In this document: one piece after another, positions 1-7,159 of the stretch
How positions within the stretch are numbered: position 1 is the first letter of the stretch
How the letters are laid out: the number at the start of each line of letters is the position of its first letter
NCBI GenBank assembly: GCA_946539445.1
Contig: CAMNHK010000012.1
Location: 1 to 42,383, forward strand
DNA from: an uncultured Caryophanales bacterium
Lineage (GTDB): Bacteria > Bacillota_I > Bacilli_A > RF39 > UBA660
DNA length: 42,383 bases
Reading direction: 5' to 3'
Translations under genes and position numbers: made by a program
Notes under the pieces: model-generated
Told to the model about the DNA's origin: nothing
Database searches by the model: none
What the model saw: only the letters and a program-made list of their open reading frames with translations

Positions 1-227
1 CTGGAACATGTCAAGTACCAATCTCTACTTATGACTGTGACTGTTACAGCTATGCCTGTGGAAGTTACGCTTGTGGAAGTTACGCTTGTGGAAGTTATCA
101 ATGTGGCTGTTCTAACTATGTATATATAAGTCATTTTAGGGGTTGTATTGCTTATAGTTATTGTACCTCTTATTGTACCTCTTACTGTACTGCCTATTGT
201 ACAGGATGTTATACGTGTTATCGTTAA
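1..227 (+). CDS. Cys/Tyr-rich low-complexity protein, C-terminal part only
   Basis: A reading frame enters from the left edge (first full codon at base 3) and ends at TAA 225-227, giving 74 visible residues and no start codon. Fifteen of the 74 residues are Cys and fifteen are Tyr, with Ser, Gly and Thr making up most of the rest. Two tandem motifs are visible: three copies of CGSY(A/Q) at about residues 19-33, and four copies of YCT(S/A/G) at about residues 53-68, followed by a Cys/Tyr-rich tail ending in Arg. There is no hydrophobic segment. The frame is open, strongly periodic and followed at once by a terminator, so it is very likely a real gene. I do not recognise the family. The composition suggests a disulfide- and possibly tyrosine-cross-linked structural protein such as a spore coat component, which is inference. 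A modified Cys-rich peptide precursor is an alternative. Confidence 0.7.
   Translation, partial: GTCQVPISTYDCDCYSYACGSYACGSYACGSYQCGCSNYVYISHFRGCIAYSYCTSYCTSYCTAYCTGCYTCYR
57..206 (+). repeat. In-frame tandem repeats (15-nt and 12-nt units) in the Cys-rich gene
   Basis: Bases 57-101 hold three near-identical 15-nt units beginning TGTGGAAGTTA. Bases 159-206 hold four 12-nt units of the form TAYTGTACNKCN. Both unit lengths are multiples of three, so they add whole Cys/Tyr-containing motifs to the protein and could change in copy number without shifting the frame. Confidence 0.85.
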
Positions 228-229
228 TT

Positions 230-254
230 AAGAATGCTTTTGCATTCTTTTTTT
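230..254 (+). terminator. Intrinsic terminator after the Cys-rich gene
   Basis: An 8-bp stem AAGAATGC/GCATTCTT with a TTTT loop is followed directly by a T-run. It begins three bases after the TAA of the upstream gene. Confidence 0.85.
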
Positions 255-294
255 ATCCTTGAAATACGCTCTTTTTTTCTTTTCCTTTTTATAG

Positions 295-300
295 TATAAT
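295..300 (+). promoter_or_regulatory. Probable -10 box of the ackA unit
   Basis: A perfect TATAAT sits 31 bases before the acetate kinase start and 40 bases after the preceding terminator. The sequence 17 bases upstream is a T-run and not a recognisable -35. A TTGAAA at 259-264 is too far away (30 bases) to pair with it. Confidence 0.5.
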
Positions 301-331
301 AGTAGTGAGTTTATATAGGAGGTAGACAACT

Positions 332-1513
332 ATGAATATTATTTCTCTTAATGCTGGTAACAATTTTTTAAAATTTTCTCTTTATGATATGAATCATGAA
401 TCTGTTATTGCCAGTGGTTTATTCGAAAGAATTGGTCTTGAGGGAAGTCAATATCAAATGAATTATCATAATAATCGAATTACTCAGGAGATTTCAATTG
501 CTACTCATCAAGAAGCTGTTAATCTTTTATTAGAGAAATTAATCGATTTACGTATTATACCTTCTTTGGATTCTATTGATGGAGTTGGACATAGAATTGT
601 TGAGGGAATGGACTGTTTTTCATCTAGTGTATTAATAAATGAGGATGTAATGGAACGTTTGATTGGACTAAAGGACAATTCCCCTTTGCATTCTTCTGCT
701 GAGATTCAGTGTATTGAGGCTTTTCATAATGCTTTACCAGAGATCCCTATGGTTTGTGTTTTTGATACTTCCTTCCATCAAACGATGGGTGCTGAAGCCT
801 ATTTATATGCTGTGCCTTATCGTTGGTTTCAAGAGTATGGAGTTCGTAAATATGGATTTCATGGTATCAGCCATCAATATGTGACTGAGTGTGTGCATGA
901 TATCTTAGGTAGGGATTCTTTCAAGATTATCAGTTGCCATTTGGGAAAAGGTAGCAGTGTTTGTGCTATTAAAGATATGAAATGTATTGATACTTCTATG
1001 GGATTTACTCCTTTATCTGGTGTTGTTATGGGAACACGTAGTGGAGATATCGATCCTTCTATTATTCCGTTTGTTATGGAGCGAGAAGGAAAAAATGCTA
1101 GTGAAGTCGTTGATGATTTGAATAAAATGAGTGGATTACTTGGCTTAAGTGAATATAGTGATAACATTAAAGATCTTTTAGAACGTTGTAATGCAGGAGA
1201 TGAAAAAGCTCTTCTTGCCAAAAATAAATATGTTCGAAGTATTGTGAATTATATTGCTCAGTATTATGTTTTATTGGGTGGTGCTGATGCTATTGTTTTG
1301 ACTGGCAAAGTAGGGGAAGAATGTATTCCTATCCGCCAAGAAATATGTAATCAATTAGCTTGTTTAGGTGTAAAAATTGATTCTAACCAAAATAATATTT
1401 GTGGTGACATGGCAAAAATTAGTTCTAATGATTCTTCAATGGATGTTTATGTAATTCCAACGAATGAGGATTTATTGATCGTTAGAGATACTTATAAGTT
1501 AATAAATAGATAG
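332..1513 (+). CDS. ackA: Acetate kinase family protein with altered active-site residues
   Basis: The protein has 393 residues, close to the usual ~400 for acetate kinase, which interconverts acetyl phosphate + ADP and acetate + ATP. Family landmarks are clear: NAG at 7-9, GHR with Arg88, His120, VFDTSFHQTM around Asp145, YGFHG...SH with His181, DTSMGFTPL, GTRSGDIDP with Arg236, and IPTNED near the end (Glu379). The start is supported by AGGAGG nine bases upstream of the ATG. Several positions normally fixed in the family are changed: the NAGSSSLK phosphate loop reads NAGNNFLK, HLGNG reads HLGKG (Lys206), GTSH reads GISH, and AGIGEN reads GKVGEE. The catalytic Arg/Asp/His set remains. It could be a divergent acetate kinase, a short-chain fatty acid kinase with other specificity, or a weakly active paralogue. 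It heads a co-directional run with nrnA, engB and two unknowns. Confidence 0.85.
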   Translation: MNIISLNAGNNFLKFSLYDMNHESVIASGLFERIGLEGSQYQMNYHNNRITQEISIATHQEAVNLLLEKLIDLRIIPSLDSIDGVGHRIVEGMDCFSSSVLINEDVMERLIGLKDNSPLHSSAEIQCIEAFHNALPEIPMVCVFDTSFHQTMGAEAYLYAVPYRWFQEYGVRKYGFHGISHQYVTECVHDILGRDSFKIISCHLGKGSSVCAIKDMKCIDTSMGFTPLSGVVMGTRSGDIDPSIIPFVMEREGKNASEVVDDLNKMSGLLGLSEYSDNIKDLLERCNAGDEKALLAKNKYVRSIVNYIAQYYVLLGGADAIVLTGKVGEECIPIRQEICNQLACLGVKIDSNQNNICGDMAKISSNDSSMDVYVIPTNEDLLIVRDTYKLINR

Positions 1514-1523
1514 GAAGTCTGTT

Positions 1524-2477
1524 ATGTTTAAAGAAATAATTGATAAAATTAAGGAATATGATACAATCGTTATTGCTCGTCATATTGGAGTGGATCCAGA
1601 TGCTTTATGTAGTCAATTGGCTTTACGAGATAGCATTAAATTAACATTTCCTGAAAAGAAAGTTAGTGCTGTTGGTACGGGAAGTGCTAAGTTTATTCCT
1701 ATCGGTCGTTTGGATAGGCTAGAAAAATATGAGAATGCTTTGCTGATTGTATGTGATACCCCTGATCAAAAAAGAGTTGATTCTGCAAGTACTAGTGATT
1801 TTCAGTATTCGATTAAGATTGATCATCATCCCTTTATTGAAAAATTTTGTGATTTTGAAATGATAGATGAAAAAAAGACTTCTACTTGTGAAATCATAAT
1901 GGAAATGATACGTGATACCGAATTATTATGTAATAGTTCTATTGCCGAATTGTTGTATATGGGATTGGTGTCTGATTCTAATCGATTCTTATTTAATAGT
2001 TGTGTTCCAAGTACTTTTCAATTGATTTCTTATTACTTGGATCAATATCCTTTTGATCTATCAAAGGCCTATGAAAAATTATATCTTAGACCTTTAAATG
2101 AAGTGCGTTTAGAAGGATATCTTTCCACTCATATGAAGGTAAGCGAGAATCATTTAGGATACGTTGTTATTATGGATGATGTTATCAATGAATTAAGTGT
2201 TGATAGTGCTGCTGCTGGTAATATGATCAATGATTTTAATTATATAAAAGAGATTTTAGTTTGGGCAACCATCACGGAAGATAAAAAGAATAATCAATTT
2301 CGTGTTTCCATCCGATCTCGTGGTCCTGAAATTAATCAAGTTGCAGAAAAGCACCATGGTGGAGGACATAAATTTGCTTCTGGAGTTAAAACAAAAACTT
2401 TGGAAGAAGCTATAGCTGTAATGGAAGATTTGGATTTATTATTAGCTAACTATAATCAAGAAATAAGTGAGGGATAA
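1524..2477 (+). CDS. nrnA: DHH/DHHA1 phosphoesterase, nanoRNase/pAp phosphatase NrnA-like
   Basis: This 317-residue protein has the DHH phosphoesterase layout. It carries an N-terminal metal-binding motif HIGVDPDAL at about 20-30, the motif VCDTPD at about 75, the signature IDHHP at about 98-103, GLVSDSNRF in the middle, and a C-terminal DHHA1 substrate-binding domain with GGGHKFASG at about 282-290. Length and motif order match NrnA (YtqI), a Mn-dependent cytoplasmic enzyme that degrades 2-5 nt RNAs and dephosphorylates 3'-phosphoadenosine 5'-phosphate. Some relatives act on cyclic dinucleotides, but no PAS or membrane part is present, so this is not GdpP. It starts ten bases after the ackA-like stop and ends two bases before the engB start, so it is almost certainly co-transcribed with both. 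Confidence 0.85.
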   Translation: MFKEIIDKIKEYDTIVIARHIGVDPDALCSQLALRDSIKLTFPEKKVSAVGTGSAKFIPIGRLDRLEKYENALLIVCDTPDQKRVDSASTSDFQYSIKIDHHPFIEKFCDFEMIDEKKTSTCEIIMEMIRDTELLCNSSIAELLYMGLVSDSNRFLFNSCVPSTFQLISYYLDQYPFDLSKAYEKLYLRPLNEVRLEGYLSTHMKVSENHLGYVVIMDDVINELSVDSAAAGNMINDFNYIKEILVWATITEDKKNNQFRVSIRSRGPEINQVAEKHHGGGHKFASGVKTKTLEEAIAVMEDLDLLLANYNQEISEG

Positions 2478-2479
2478 TT

Positions 2480-3061
2480 ATGGTAATTAAAGAGGCTAAT
2501 TTGGATATTATTGCGACAAGACGTAGTCAATATCCAGAAGATGGTAAACCAGAATTTTTATTAGTAGGTAGAAGTAATGTTGGAAAAAGTAGTTTTATTA
2601 ATACCATTCTTTCTCGTAAAAATTTGGCTTATACTTCTGCAAAACCTGGAAAAACTCAAACCCTTAATTTTTATGGTATTAATGATCAATTTTATATTAT
2701 TGATGTTCCCGGATATGGTTATGCAGCAACTGATAAAAAGACGCAAGCAAAGTTTGGTATGATGATTGAAGAATACCTAGAAAAAAGAGAGCAATTAAAA
2801 CGTGTCTTTATGTTAGTGGATTTTCGACATAAGCCAACAGAAGACGATTTATTAATGTATAACTTTTTGAAATACTATAATTTGCCAGTAACCGTAATCG
2901 CAACGAAAGCAGATAAAGTTAGTGGTGGCAAGAAACAAAAGAACTTGAAAATATTATTAGATACTATGGATTTAGTAGTTGGGGATGATTTGGTAGTTTT
3001 TTCTAGTATTTCTAAGTTGGGCGTTAAAGAAGTATTAAATAAAATAGAAAGTTTGATATAA
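2480..3061 (+). CDS. engB: Ribosome biogenesis GTPase EngB (YsxC/YihA)
   Basis: This 193-residue small GTPase is the normal length for EngB. It has G1 GRSNVGKSS at 30-38, G2 region KPGKTQTLNFY, G3 DVPGYGYA and G4 TKADK. EngB assists late assembly of the 50S ribosomal subunit. It starts two bases after the nrnA stop, with the ribosome binding site inside the end of that gene (GAGGG). In many Bacillota engB follows lon or clpX, so its place behind nrnA is a lineage arrangement. Confidence 0.93.
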   Translation: MVIKEANLDIIATRRSQYPEDGKPEFLLVGRSNVGKSSFINTILSRKNLAYTSAKPGKTQTLNFYGINDQFYIIDVPGYGYAATDKKTQAKFGMMIEEYLEKREQLKRVFMLVDFRHKPTEDDLLMYNFLKYYNLPVTVIATKADKVSGGKKQKNLKILLDTMDLVVGDDLVVFSSISKLGVKEVLNKIESLI

Positions 3062-3097
3062 AAGAGTCCTATTTCATATATTAATATGGGTGATGCG

Positions 3098-3520
3098 ATG
3101 AAATGGAAAAATCTTTCCGATAATCATTTCATTCTTTTCCTTTTAAAGGAGAACTATTCTATTGAAACGATTCTTTCTTTTTTAAAGAAACATCAAAAGG
3201 ATTTATCTTTAAATGGTTTTTATAAAGGTATTTATTGTTCCAATCCATTAGGTACTTTTTTGCAAATGCAAAAAATTCAAGATTCTCTTTATCGGAGTAC
3301 TGTTGATTTCCAGTTGAGTGAAAAAGATTTTCCTATCTTTTTTCGAGCTGATGATTATGAAGTCCTATCTTTTTCAAAAGAAATAAGGTATAAAGATGGA
3401 GACTATTATACTCTAGTAGATCATTCTTTTGATGAGATCTTGAAAAGGTTGGATTTTGGTAATTTAGTTTTTGGATTAGAGATGGAAGAAAAATATCAAC
3501 AATCTTATCCAATAAAGTAG
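3098..3520 (+). CDS. Conserved-looking protein of unknown function (140 aa)
   Basis: I do not recognise a family. The ATG at 3098 is preferred over one at 3086 because GGGTGAT lies six bases before it, the same Shine-Dalgarno form used by many genes here; the upstream ATG has none. The product is soluble-looking, aromatic-rich and slightly basic at the N-terminus (MKWKNLSDNHF) and more acidic towards the C-terminus. There is no signal peptide or membrane segment. It lies 36 bases after engB with no terminator between, and eight bases before the next gene, which suggests one transcription unit. Confidence 0.7.
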   Translation: MKWKNLSDNHFILFLLKENYSIETILSFLKKHQKDLSLNGFYKGIYCSNPLGTFLQMQKIQDSLYRSTVDFQLSEKDFPIFFRADDYEVLSFSKEIRYKDGDYYTLVDHSFDEILKRLDFGNLVFGLEMEEKYQQSYPIK

Positions 3521-3528
3521 GTGATAGT

Positions 3529-4227
3529 ATGAGTTTGAAACGTAAAATATTATATATTGTGGCTTTTATTTTTGTTAATATTAGTTTGATTTTTGGATAT
3601 GTTTTATTTCGAGAAGCTACTATGGCTAATGATTTAAAAAAAGAAATATTGAATCTTGCAAAAATGGATATGGCTACGGATCGTTATAAAACTCCTATTA
3701 AAACTAGAGGGGAATATGCTATTGTAGAAGAGACTATTAAAGAATATTTGGATGATTCCGCTTCTTTATTACAAGATTGTTTGTCTGTTACGAAGGATAG
3801 TCGTTTTACAAAAGCATTATCAGTTGATAATTATGTAGCCGATGGTCCAAACTTTGTGAATACTTTGGATTATTTCACTAGAACGCAATTGAAATTTAAT
3901 AATAATATGGATGTGTTAATGAATCGGTTGGACGATTCTACTATTCGAGAATATATAGATCATAAAGTTTTTCATTCATATTATGAAGAGTTATATCAAG
4001 AGTTAATGGGAAGTTCCCCTATGAAAGAAGATTTCTCTTTGGTGGAAGATTATTTAATTCAAACTAGAACTTCCATTAATCATAAAATGGATGTTAGTAT
4101 TCAGATATTGAACTTTTTAAAAGATCATCCTAATGATTGGAAAGTAGAAAATCAAGAAATACAGTTTACTGATACGGAACTTTATAATCAATATAATTTA
4201 TTGATTCAAGATTTAAATACAAAATAA
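3529..4227 (+). CDS. N-terminally membrane-anchored protein of unknown function (232 aa)
   Basis: A short basic start (MSLKRK) is followed by one strongly hydrophobic segment at about residues 6-26. About 200 charged, helix-prone residues follow and would lie outside the membrane as a signal-anchor protein. No catalytic motif or Cys is obvious apart from one Cys at about 84. GGTGATAGT precedes the ATG. It is the last gene of the rightward ackA-nrnA-engB run and is followed by a terminator shared with spoIVA on the other strand. A role in envelope or spore development is possible only by neighbourhood. Confidence 0.75.
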   Translation: MSLKRKILYIVAFIFVNISLIFGYVLFREATMANDLKKEILNLAKMDMATDRYKTPIKTRGEYAIVEETIKEYLDDSASLLQDCLSVTKDSRFTKALSVDNYVADGPNFVNTLDYFTRTQLKFNNNMDVLMNRLDDSTIREYIDHKVFHSYYEELYQELMGSSPMKEDFSLVEDYLIQTRTSINHKMDVSIQILNFLKDHPNDWKVENQEIQFTDTELYNQYNLLIQDLNTK

Positions 4228-4253
4228 AAGGATATTTTTGAATATCCTTTTTT
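4226..4253 (+). terminator. Bidirectional terminator between convergent genes
   Basis: A 10-bp perfect stem AAAAGGATAT/ATATCCTTTT with a six-base loop is flanked by A's on one side and T's on the other, so it can end transcription both rightward and leftward. It overlaps the stop codon region of both genes. Confidence 0.85.
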
Positions 4254-5727
4254 ATATGACAATGGTAATTACATTATTACTTCCTTTATTTACAACTTTT
4301 GTTAGAGTATTTTGAAGTTTAAATCTGATATTATCTGGCATAAGATTAATTTTTGATTGGATTCCTTCTTGGACTATGGAATCTAGACTTCTTCCAAAGA
4401 TTTCACTTTTCCATATTTCATTTGGATCTTTATCTTGATTTTTTGTTAAATAATCAATTAGTTCTTTGCTTTGAATTTCACTACCAATAATTGGTTCAAA
4501 GGTGGATTCTACATCGACTCTAATCATGTGAATAGATGGAGCAACAGCTTTTAATTTTACTCCATATCTTGGACCTTGTTTGATGATTTCTGGTTTTTCT
4601 AGTTTCATATCTTCTACTCCCGGAGTAGCAATTCCATAACCAGTTTGCTTTACCATCTTAAGAGCGTATTTCATTTGGTCATATTCTTTTTTGGCAGTAT
4701 TATAGTCTTGAAATAATGCTAGTAAGTCTGCTTTACTTTGAATATCTACGTTGATTAATTCTTTTAATGCTTCATTGTATAGTTTTACGGGAGCCGTTAA
4801 ATTTACTGTTATAGTTCCGGTTGAAGTATCTATGTTGGATAAATAACTTTTTTCTATATATTCATTTTCTAGGAAATGATCGGTGATTTTTTCTACATCT
4901 TTTATTTTATCTATTTCGATTACACTTTCTCGTATGGAGTTGATATAAGACTTTTTGATTTTATTGTCTGAATTTAATATTGAAATCCATTCTGGCATAT
5001 TGACTCTTACTTCTAATACTGGAAATTCATATAAGGCTTCTTTTAATAATTGCATGGTATCTTTTTCATTCATATCTTCGATGTTCATTGGTAATACTGG
5101 GACTTTATATTCTTCTTCTAATTCTTTTGCAAGATGATCTGTTTCTGGAAGAGTAGGATGGGTTGTATTTAATACTACAATGAAAGGTTTCCCAATTTCT
5201 TTTAACTCTTGAATGACTCTTTTTTCTGCTTCTATGTAGTCTTTTCTTGAGAATTCTCCAATGGATCCATCCGTTGTGATTACCATACCTATGGTAGAAT
5301 GCTCTTTAATTACTTTTTCTGTTCCTATTTCGGCAGCTTCTATAAATGGTATTTCTTCATTGTACCAGGGAGTTTTTACCATTCTAGGACCATTTTCATC
5401 CGTCGCTCCTATAGCGTTTTCTATCATATAGCCAACACAGTCTATTAATTTAATGTTACAAGTAAAATCATCGATTTGTATTTTTGCGGTATTGTTTGGT
5501 ACAAATTTTGGCTCTGTGGTCATAATGGTTTTTCCTGCTGCACTTTGTGGAATTTCATCTAAGGTTCTTTTTTTCTCATATTCATCTTCCATATTTGGAA
5601 TGATTAATGTTTCTACCATCTTTTTAATAAAGGTAGATTTACCGGTACGTACGGCTCCTACTACTCCTAAGTAGATATCTCCACCACTACGTTTGGCAAT
5701 GTTTTTAATGATTTCATATTTTTCCAT
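4252..5727 (-). CDS. spoIVA: Stage IV sporulation protein A, spore coat ATPase
   Basis: This 491-residue protein matches SpoIVA in length and in its nearly invariant N-terminus, IYLGVVGAVRTGKST, with the Walker A motif at about 24-31. Next come IDCVGYM as the Walker B-like segment, TTDGSIGEF, and a C-terminal region ending NVITIVI. SpoIVA is made in the mother cell, hydrolyses ATP to polymerise on the forespore outer membrane, and forms the platform for the coat. AAGGAG lies upstream of the ATG. The gene sits in the der-spoIVA-hup neighbourhood also found in Bacillus. It is strong proof that this organism, or a recent ancestor, forms endospores. Confidence 0.97.
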   Translation of the reverse strand: MEKYEIIKNIAKRSGGDIYLGVVGAVRTGKSTFIKKMVETLIIPNMEDEYEKKRTLDEIPQSAAGKTIMTTEPKFVPNNTAKIQIDDFTCNIKLIDCVGYMIENAIGATDENGPRMVKTPWYNEEIPFIEAAEIGTEKVIKEHSTIGMVITTDGSIGEFSRKDYIEAEKRVIQELKEIGKPFIVVLNTTHPTLPETDHLAKELEEEYKVPVLPMNIEDMNEKDTMQLLKEALYEFPVLEVRVNMPEWISILNSDNKIKKSYINSIRESVIEIDKIKDVEKITDHFLENEYIEKSYLSNIDTSTGTITVNLTAPVKLYNEALKELINVDIQSKADLLALFQDYNTAKKEYDQMKYALKMVKQTGYGIATPGVEDMKLEKPEIIKQGPRYGVKLKAVAPSIHMIRVDVESTFEPIIGSEIQSKELIDYLTKNQDKDPNEIWKSEIFGRSLDSIVQEGIQSKINLMPDNIRFKLQNTLTKVVNKGSNNVITIVI

Positions 5728-5763
5728 TTTTTATCTCCTTATTCTCTAAATATTTATGATAGG

Positions 5764-5794
5764 AAATAAAAAAAAGAACAAAATCTGTTCTTTT
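5764..5794 (-). terminator. Terminator between the three-repeat gene and spoIVA
   Basis: A 9-bp stem AAAAGAACA/TGTTCTTTT has a long T-run on the leftward strand. It overlaps the last codons of the gene at 5793-6530 and precedes spoIVA by about 40 bases, so spoIVA needs its own promoter. A weak CATAAATAT on the leftward strand about 25-30 bases before the spoIVA start is the only candidate I see. Confidence 0.75.
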
Positions 5795-6530
5795 ATCTTT
5801 GATAGGTTCTTTCTACTACTGGTTGCGGTTTTTTTACTGGCATTATTTCTTTATGATTAAACTCAATTGTGATTCCTTCTTGTTTTAAATCCTCTTGAAT
5901 ATAATCTAGTTCTTGAGGCGCTATTTCCGCAAACATTTCTCCATCTACTCGAATTCTCTTTCTAAGAGATGTATCAATTAAAAAGGCAAGAGCGATTTCT
6001 TCTGATATGAACAATCGATTACCGATATAAGCAACTATAATTTCAAGAGCTTTATTTGGCTTTGTATATACTTTTACTAGAATAATTCTTGTGTTATACA
6101 TTTTTTCTAGTTGTTGTTCGTTTGTTACTACACAAGGTTTATCCATTATGATTCTAGAACTTGTTTTCTTTTCTCCAAGGTATTTGGTAGGTATATATAG
6201 TGTTTTGGTATTGGCATCTTGATATACAATGATTGTTTTTTCTACTTTTTTAGGAGCTTCTTTTTGTTTTTTCTCAAGTTGTACTTTTTGTTCAATCCCA
6301 ATAAATTCACTTTTTTCTACTAATTCCTTTAACTGTTCTTCCGCAATAGAGTAACAATTTCTTCCATGAATTATTTTAGGTTTTCCCTCACATTCAATTC
6401 CTAGAGATCGACATGCTTCATATTGTTTTCTTGGTATATAGATTTCTGAATTGTTTGTATCTAAATAGTATACAAATGATTTTTTTCTTGGAATAATAAT
6501 AATTTTATTTTGACTAATTATATCTGCCAT
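5793..6530 (-). CDS. Unknown protein with three divergent internal repeats, next to spoIVA
   Basis: The product has 245 residues. The ATG at 6530 is chosen because AAGGAAG lies seven bases upstream; an in-frame GTG six bases earlier would be too close to that site. I recognise no family, but three similar segments are visible at about residues 9-76, 97-150 and 160-222. Each contains a beta-rich stretch with an aromatic and Asn turn followed by YIP, FIS or similar (YLDTNNSEIYIP, YQDANTKTLYIP, YIGNRLFISEE). Each then has a charged segment, a short motif ending in an Ile or Val pair, and a helix with repeated Leu/Glu (EEQLKEL, EQQLEKM, PQELDYIQ). There is no signal peptide or membrane segment. 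Placement between spoIVA and spoVIF makes a spore morphogenetic or coat role the leading inference, perhaps in the position of SpoVID/SafA-type partners. Confidence 0.8.
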   Translation of the reverse strand: MADIISQNKIIIIPRKKSFVYYLDTNNSEIYIPRKQYEACRSLGIECEGKPKIIHGRNCYSIAEEQLKELVEKSEFIGIEQKVQLEKKQKEAPKKVEKTIIVYQDANTKTLYIPTKYLGEKKTSSRIIMDKPCVVTNEQQLEKMYNTRIILVKVYTKPNKALEIIVAYIGNRLFISEEIALAFLIDTSLRKRIRVDGEMFAEIAPQELDYIQEDLKQEGITIEFNHKEIMPVKKPQPVVERTYQR

Positions 6531-6566
6531 ATACACACTTCCTTATTCTAATCATTATTATAACGT

Positions 6567-6596
6567 AAAAAAGACTAAATTTATAGTCTTTTTTAA
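6567..6596 (-). terminator. Terminator after spoVIF
   Basis: An 11-bp stem AAAAAAGACTA/TAGTCTTTTTT ends leftward transcription and overlaps the spoVIF stop codon. A TATAAT on the leftward strand at 6562-6557, 26 bases before the next start, may be the -10 of the three-repeat gene. Confidence 0.8.
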
Positions 6597-6829
6597 AAAA
6601 AAGTATCAATATTTTTTGGAACCTTATCTTCTAGGATTGTTTTTATTATTTCTTCTTCTTTTTCTTTGCTTATTTCTTTACCGGTTAACTGACTTAATGT
6701 TTGAATTATTTCTCTTATACTTTTTTCATCTTTTCCATTTTTTGCTAATTTATTGGCTAAATCTAGAATGGTTTCTTTTTTTACTTTTGTTTTATTTTCT
6801 ATTTTATGAAATAGGGAATCTTTCCACAT
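6593..6829 (-). CDS. spoVIF: Stage VI sporulation protein F (SpoVIF/YjcC-like)
   Basis: This 78-residue protein matches the small SpoVIF family across its length. It has an N-terminal LFHKIENKTKVKKETIL segment, a central helix DEKSIREIIQTLSQLTG, the motif KEKEEEIIKTI, and an end resembling IPKDF (VPKNIDTFF). In Bacillus, SpoVIF is needed for coat assembly and resistance. The ATG at 6829 is favoured over one at 6847 because AGGAGG lies seven bases before it and overlaps the upstream ATG. That Shine-Dalgarno sits in one arm of a terminator-like hairpin (see 6831-6866). It lies between the der unit and the three-repeat protein in a leftward sporulation cluster. Confidence 0.88.
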   Translation of the reverse strand: MWKDSLFHKIENKTKVKKETILDLANKLAKNGKDEKSIREIIQTLSQLTGKEISKEKEEEIIKTILEDKVPKNIDTFF

Positions 6830-6830
6830 A

Positions 6831-6866
6831 AAAAAACCTCCTACCATACTATATGTAGGAAGTTTT
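6831..6866 (-). promoter_or_regulatory. Terminator-like hairpin containing the spoVIF Shine-Dalgarno and a CATAnnnTA element
   Basis: On the leftward strand a 12-bp stem with one mismatch (arms at 6833-6844 and 6855-6866, loop 6845-6854) is followed by a T-run that ends at the spoVIF ATG. The spoVIF ribosome binding site (bases 6841-6837) lies in the 3' arm. The loop and 5' arm contain CATATAGTA (6855-6847), a match to the sigma-K -10 pattern CATAnnnTA, 17 bases before the ATG. Read-through from der would end here or have the site masked, while initiation at the element would begin near base 6840 and leave the site free. I found no convincing -35 for sigma-K or sigma-E. Confidence 0.5.
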
Positions 6867-6868
6867 CT

Positions 6869-7159
6869 TTATTTTCGTCTTGTTTTATTTAATTGGTTGC
6901 ATTTGCGATTGAATTCTTCTAATGAAATTAGACCATTATTCAATCTTTCTTGAAGAATGTCAAAACTGCGATCTGCCATTTCTCTTTGGTTTGTGATATT
7001 TGGATGTTGATTATTGGTTACTGGTTTAGAAAAAGGATTTTGTCTTTCTAAGGATTTTTGTCCTTCTTCTTTTATTAGATTGAATCTTTGTTCAAAATTT
7101 GAGTGAAAATTATCTCCATTATTGATACGATTGTTTCCATTATTATTTCCAATAATCAT
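6869..7159 (-). CDS. Small Asn-rich protein with SHOCT-like C-terminus (96 aa)
   Basis: The N-terminal third is low complexity and Asn/Gly-rich (NNNGNNRINNGDN). The C-terminal 30 residues, ILQERLNNGLISLEEFNRK, look like a SHOCT-type short helical motif (Leu-Xaa-Gly-Xaa-Ile-Ser-Xaa-Glu-Glu-Phe). The start overlaps the der stop in an ATGA arrangement, so the two are translationally coupled. SHOCT motifs are often oligomerisation or targeting add-ons, and no enzymatic motif is seen. The link to der may reflect ribosome biology, while the next genes are sporulation genes. Function unknown. Confidence 0.75.
   Translation of the reverse strand: MIIGNNNGNNRINNGDNFHSNFEQRFNLIKEEGQKSLERQNPFSKPVTNNQHPNITNQREMADRSFDILQERLNNGLISLEEFNRKCNQLNKTRRK

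Noticed and set aside
57-206. Short direct repeats considered as a CRISPR-like array
   Set aside because: The units are 15 and 12 nt, in frame and without unique spacers, so they are coding repeats.
874-1221. Leftward open frame opposite the acetate kinase gene
   Set aside because: It lies wholly inside a gene with clear family motifs, has no ribosome binding site and its product is Ser/Leu/Ile-rich as expected for antisense of coding DNA.
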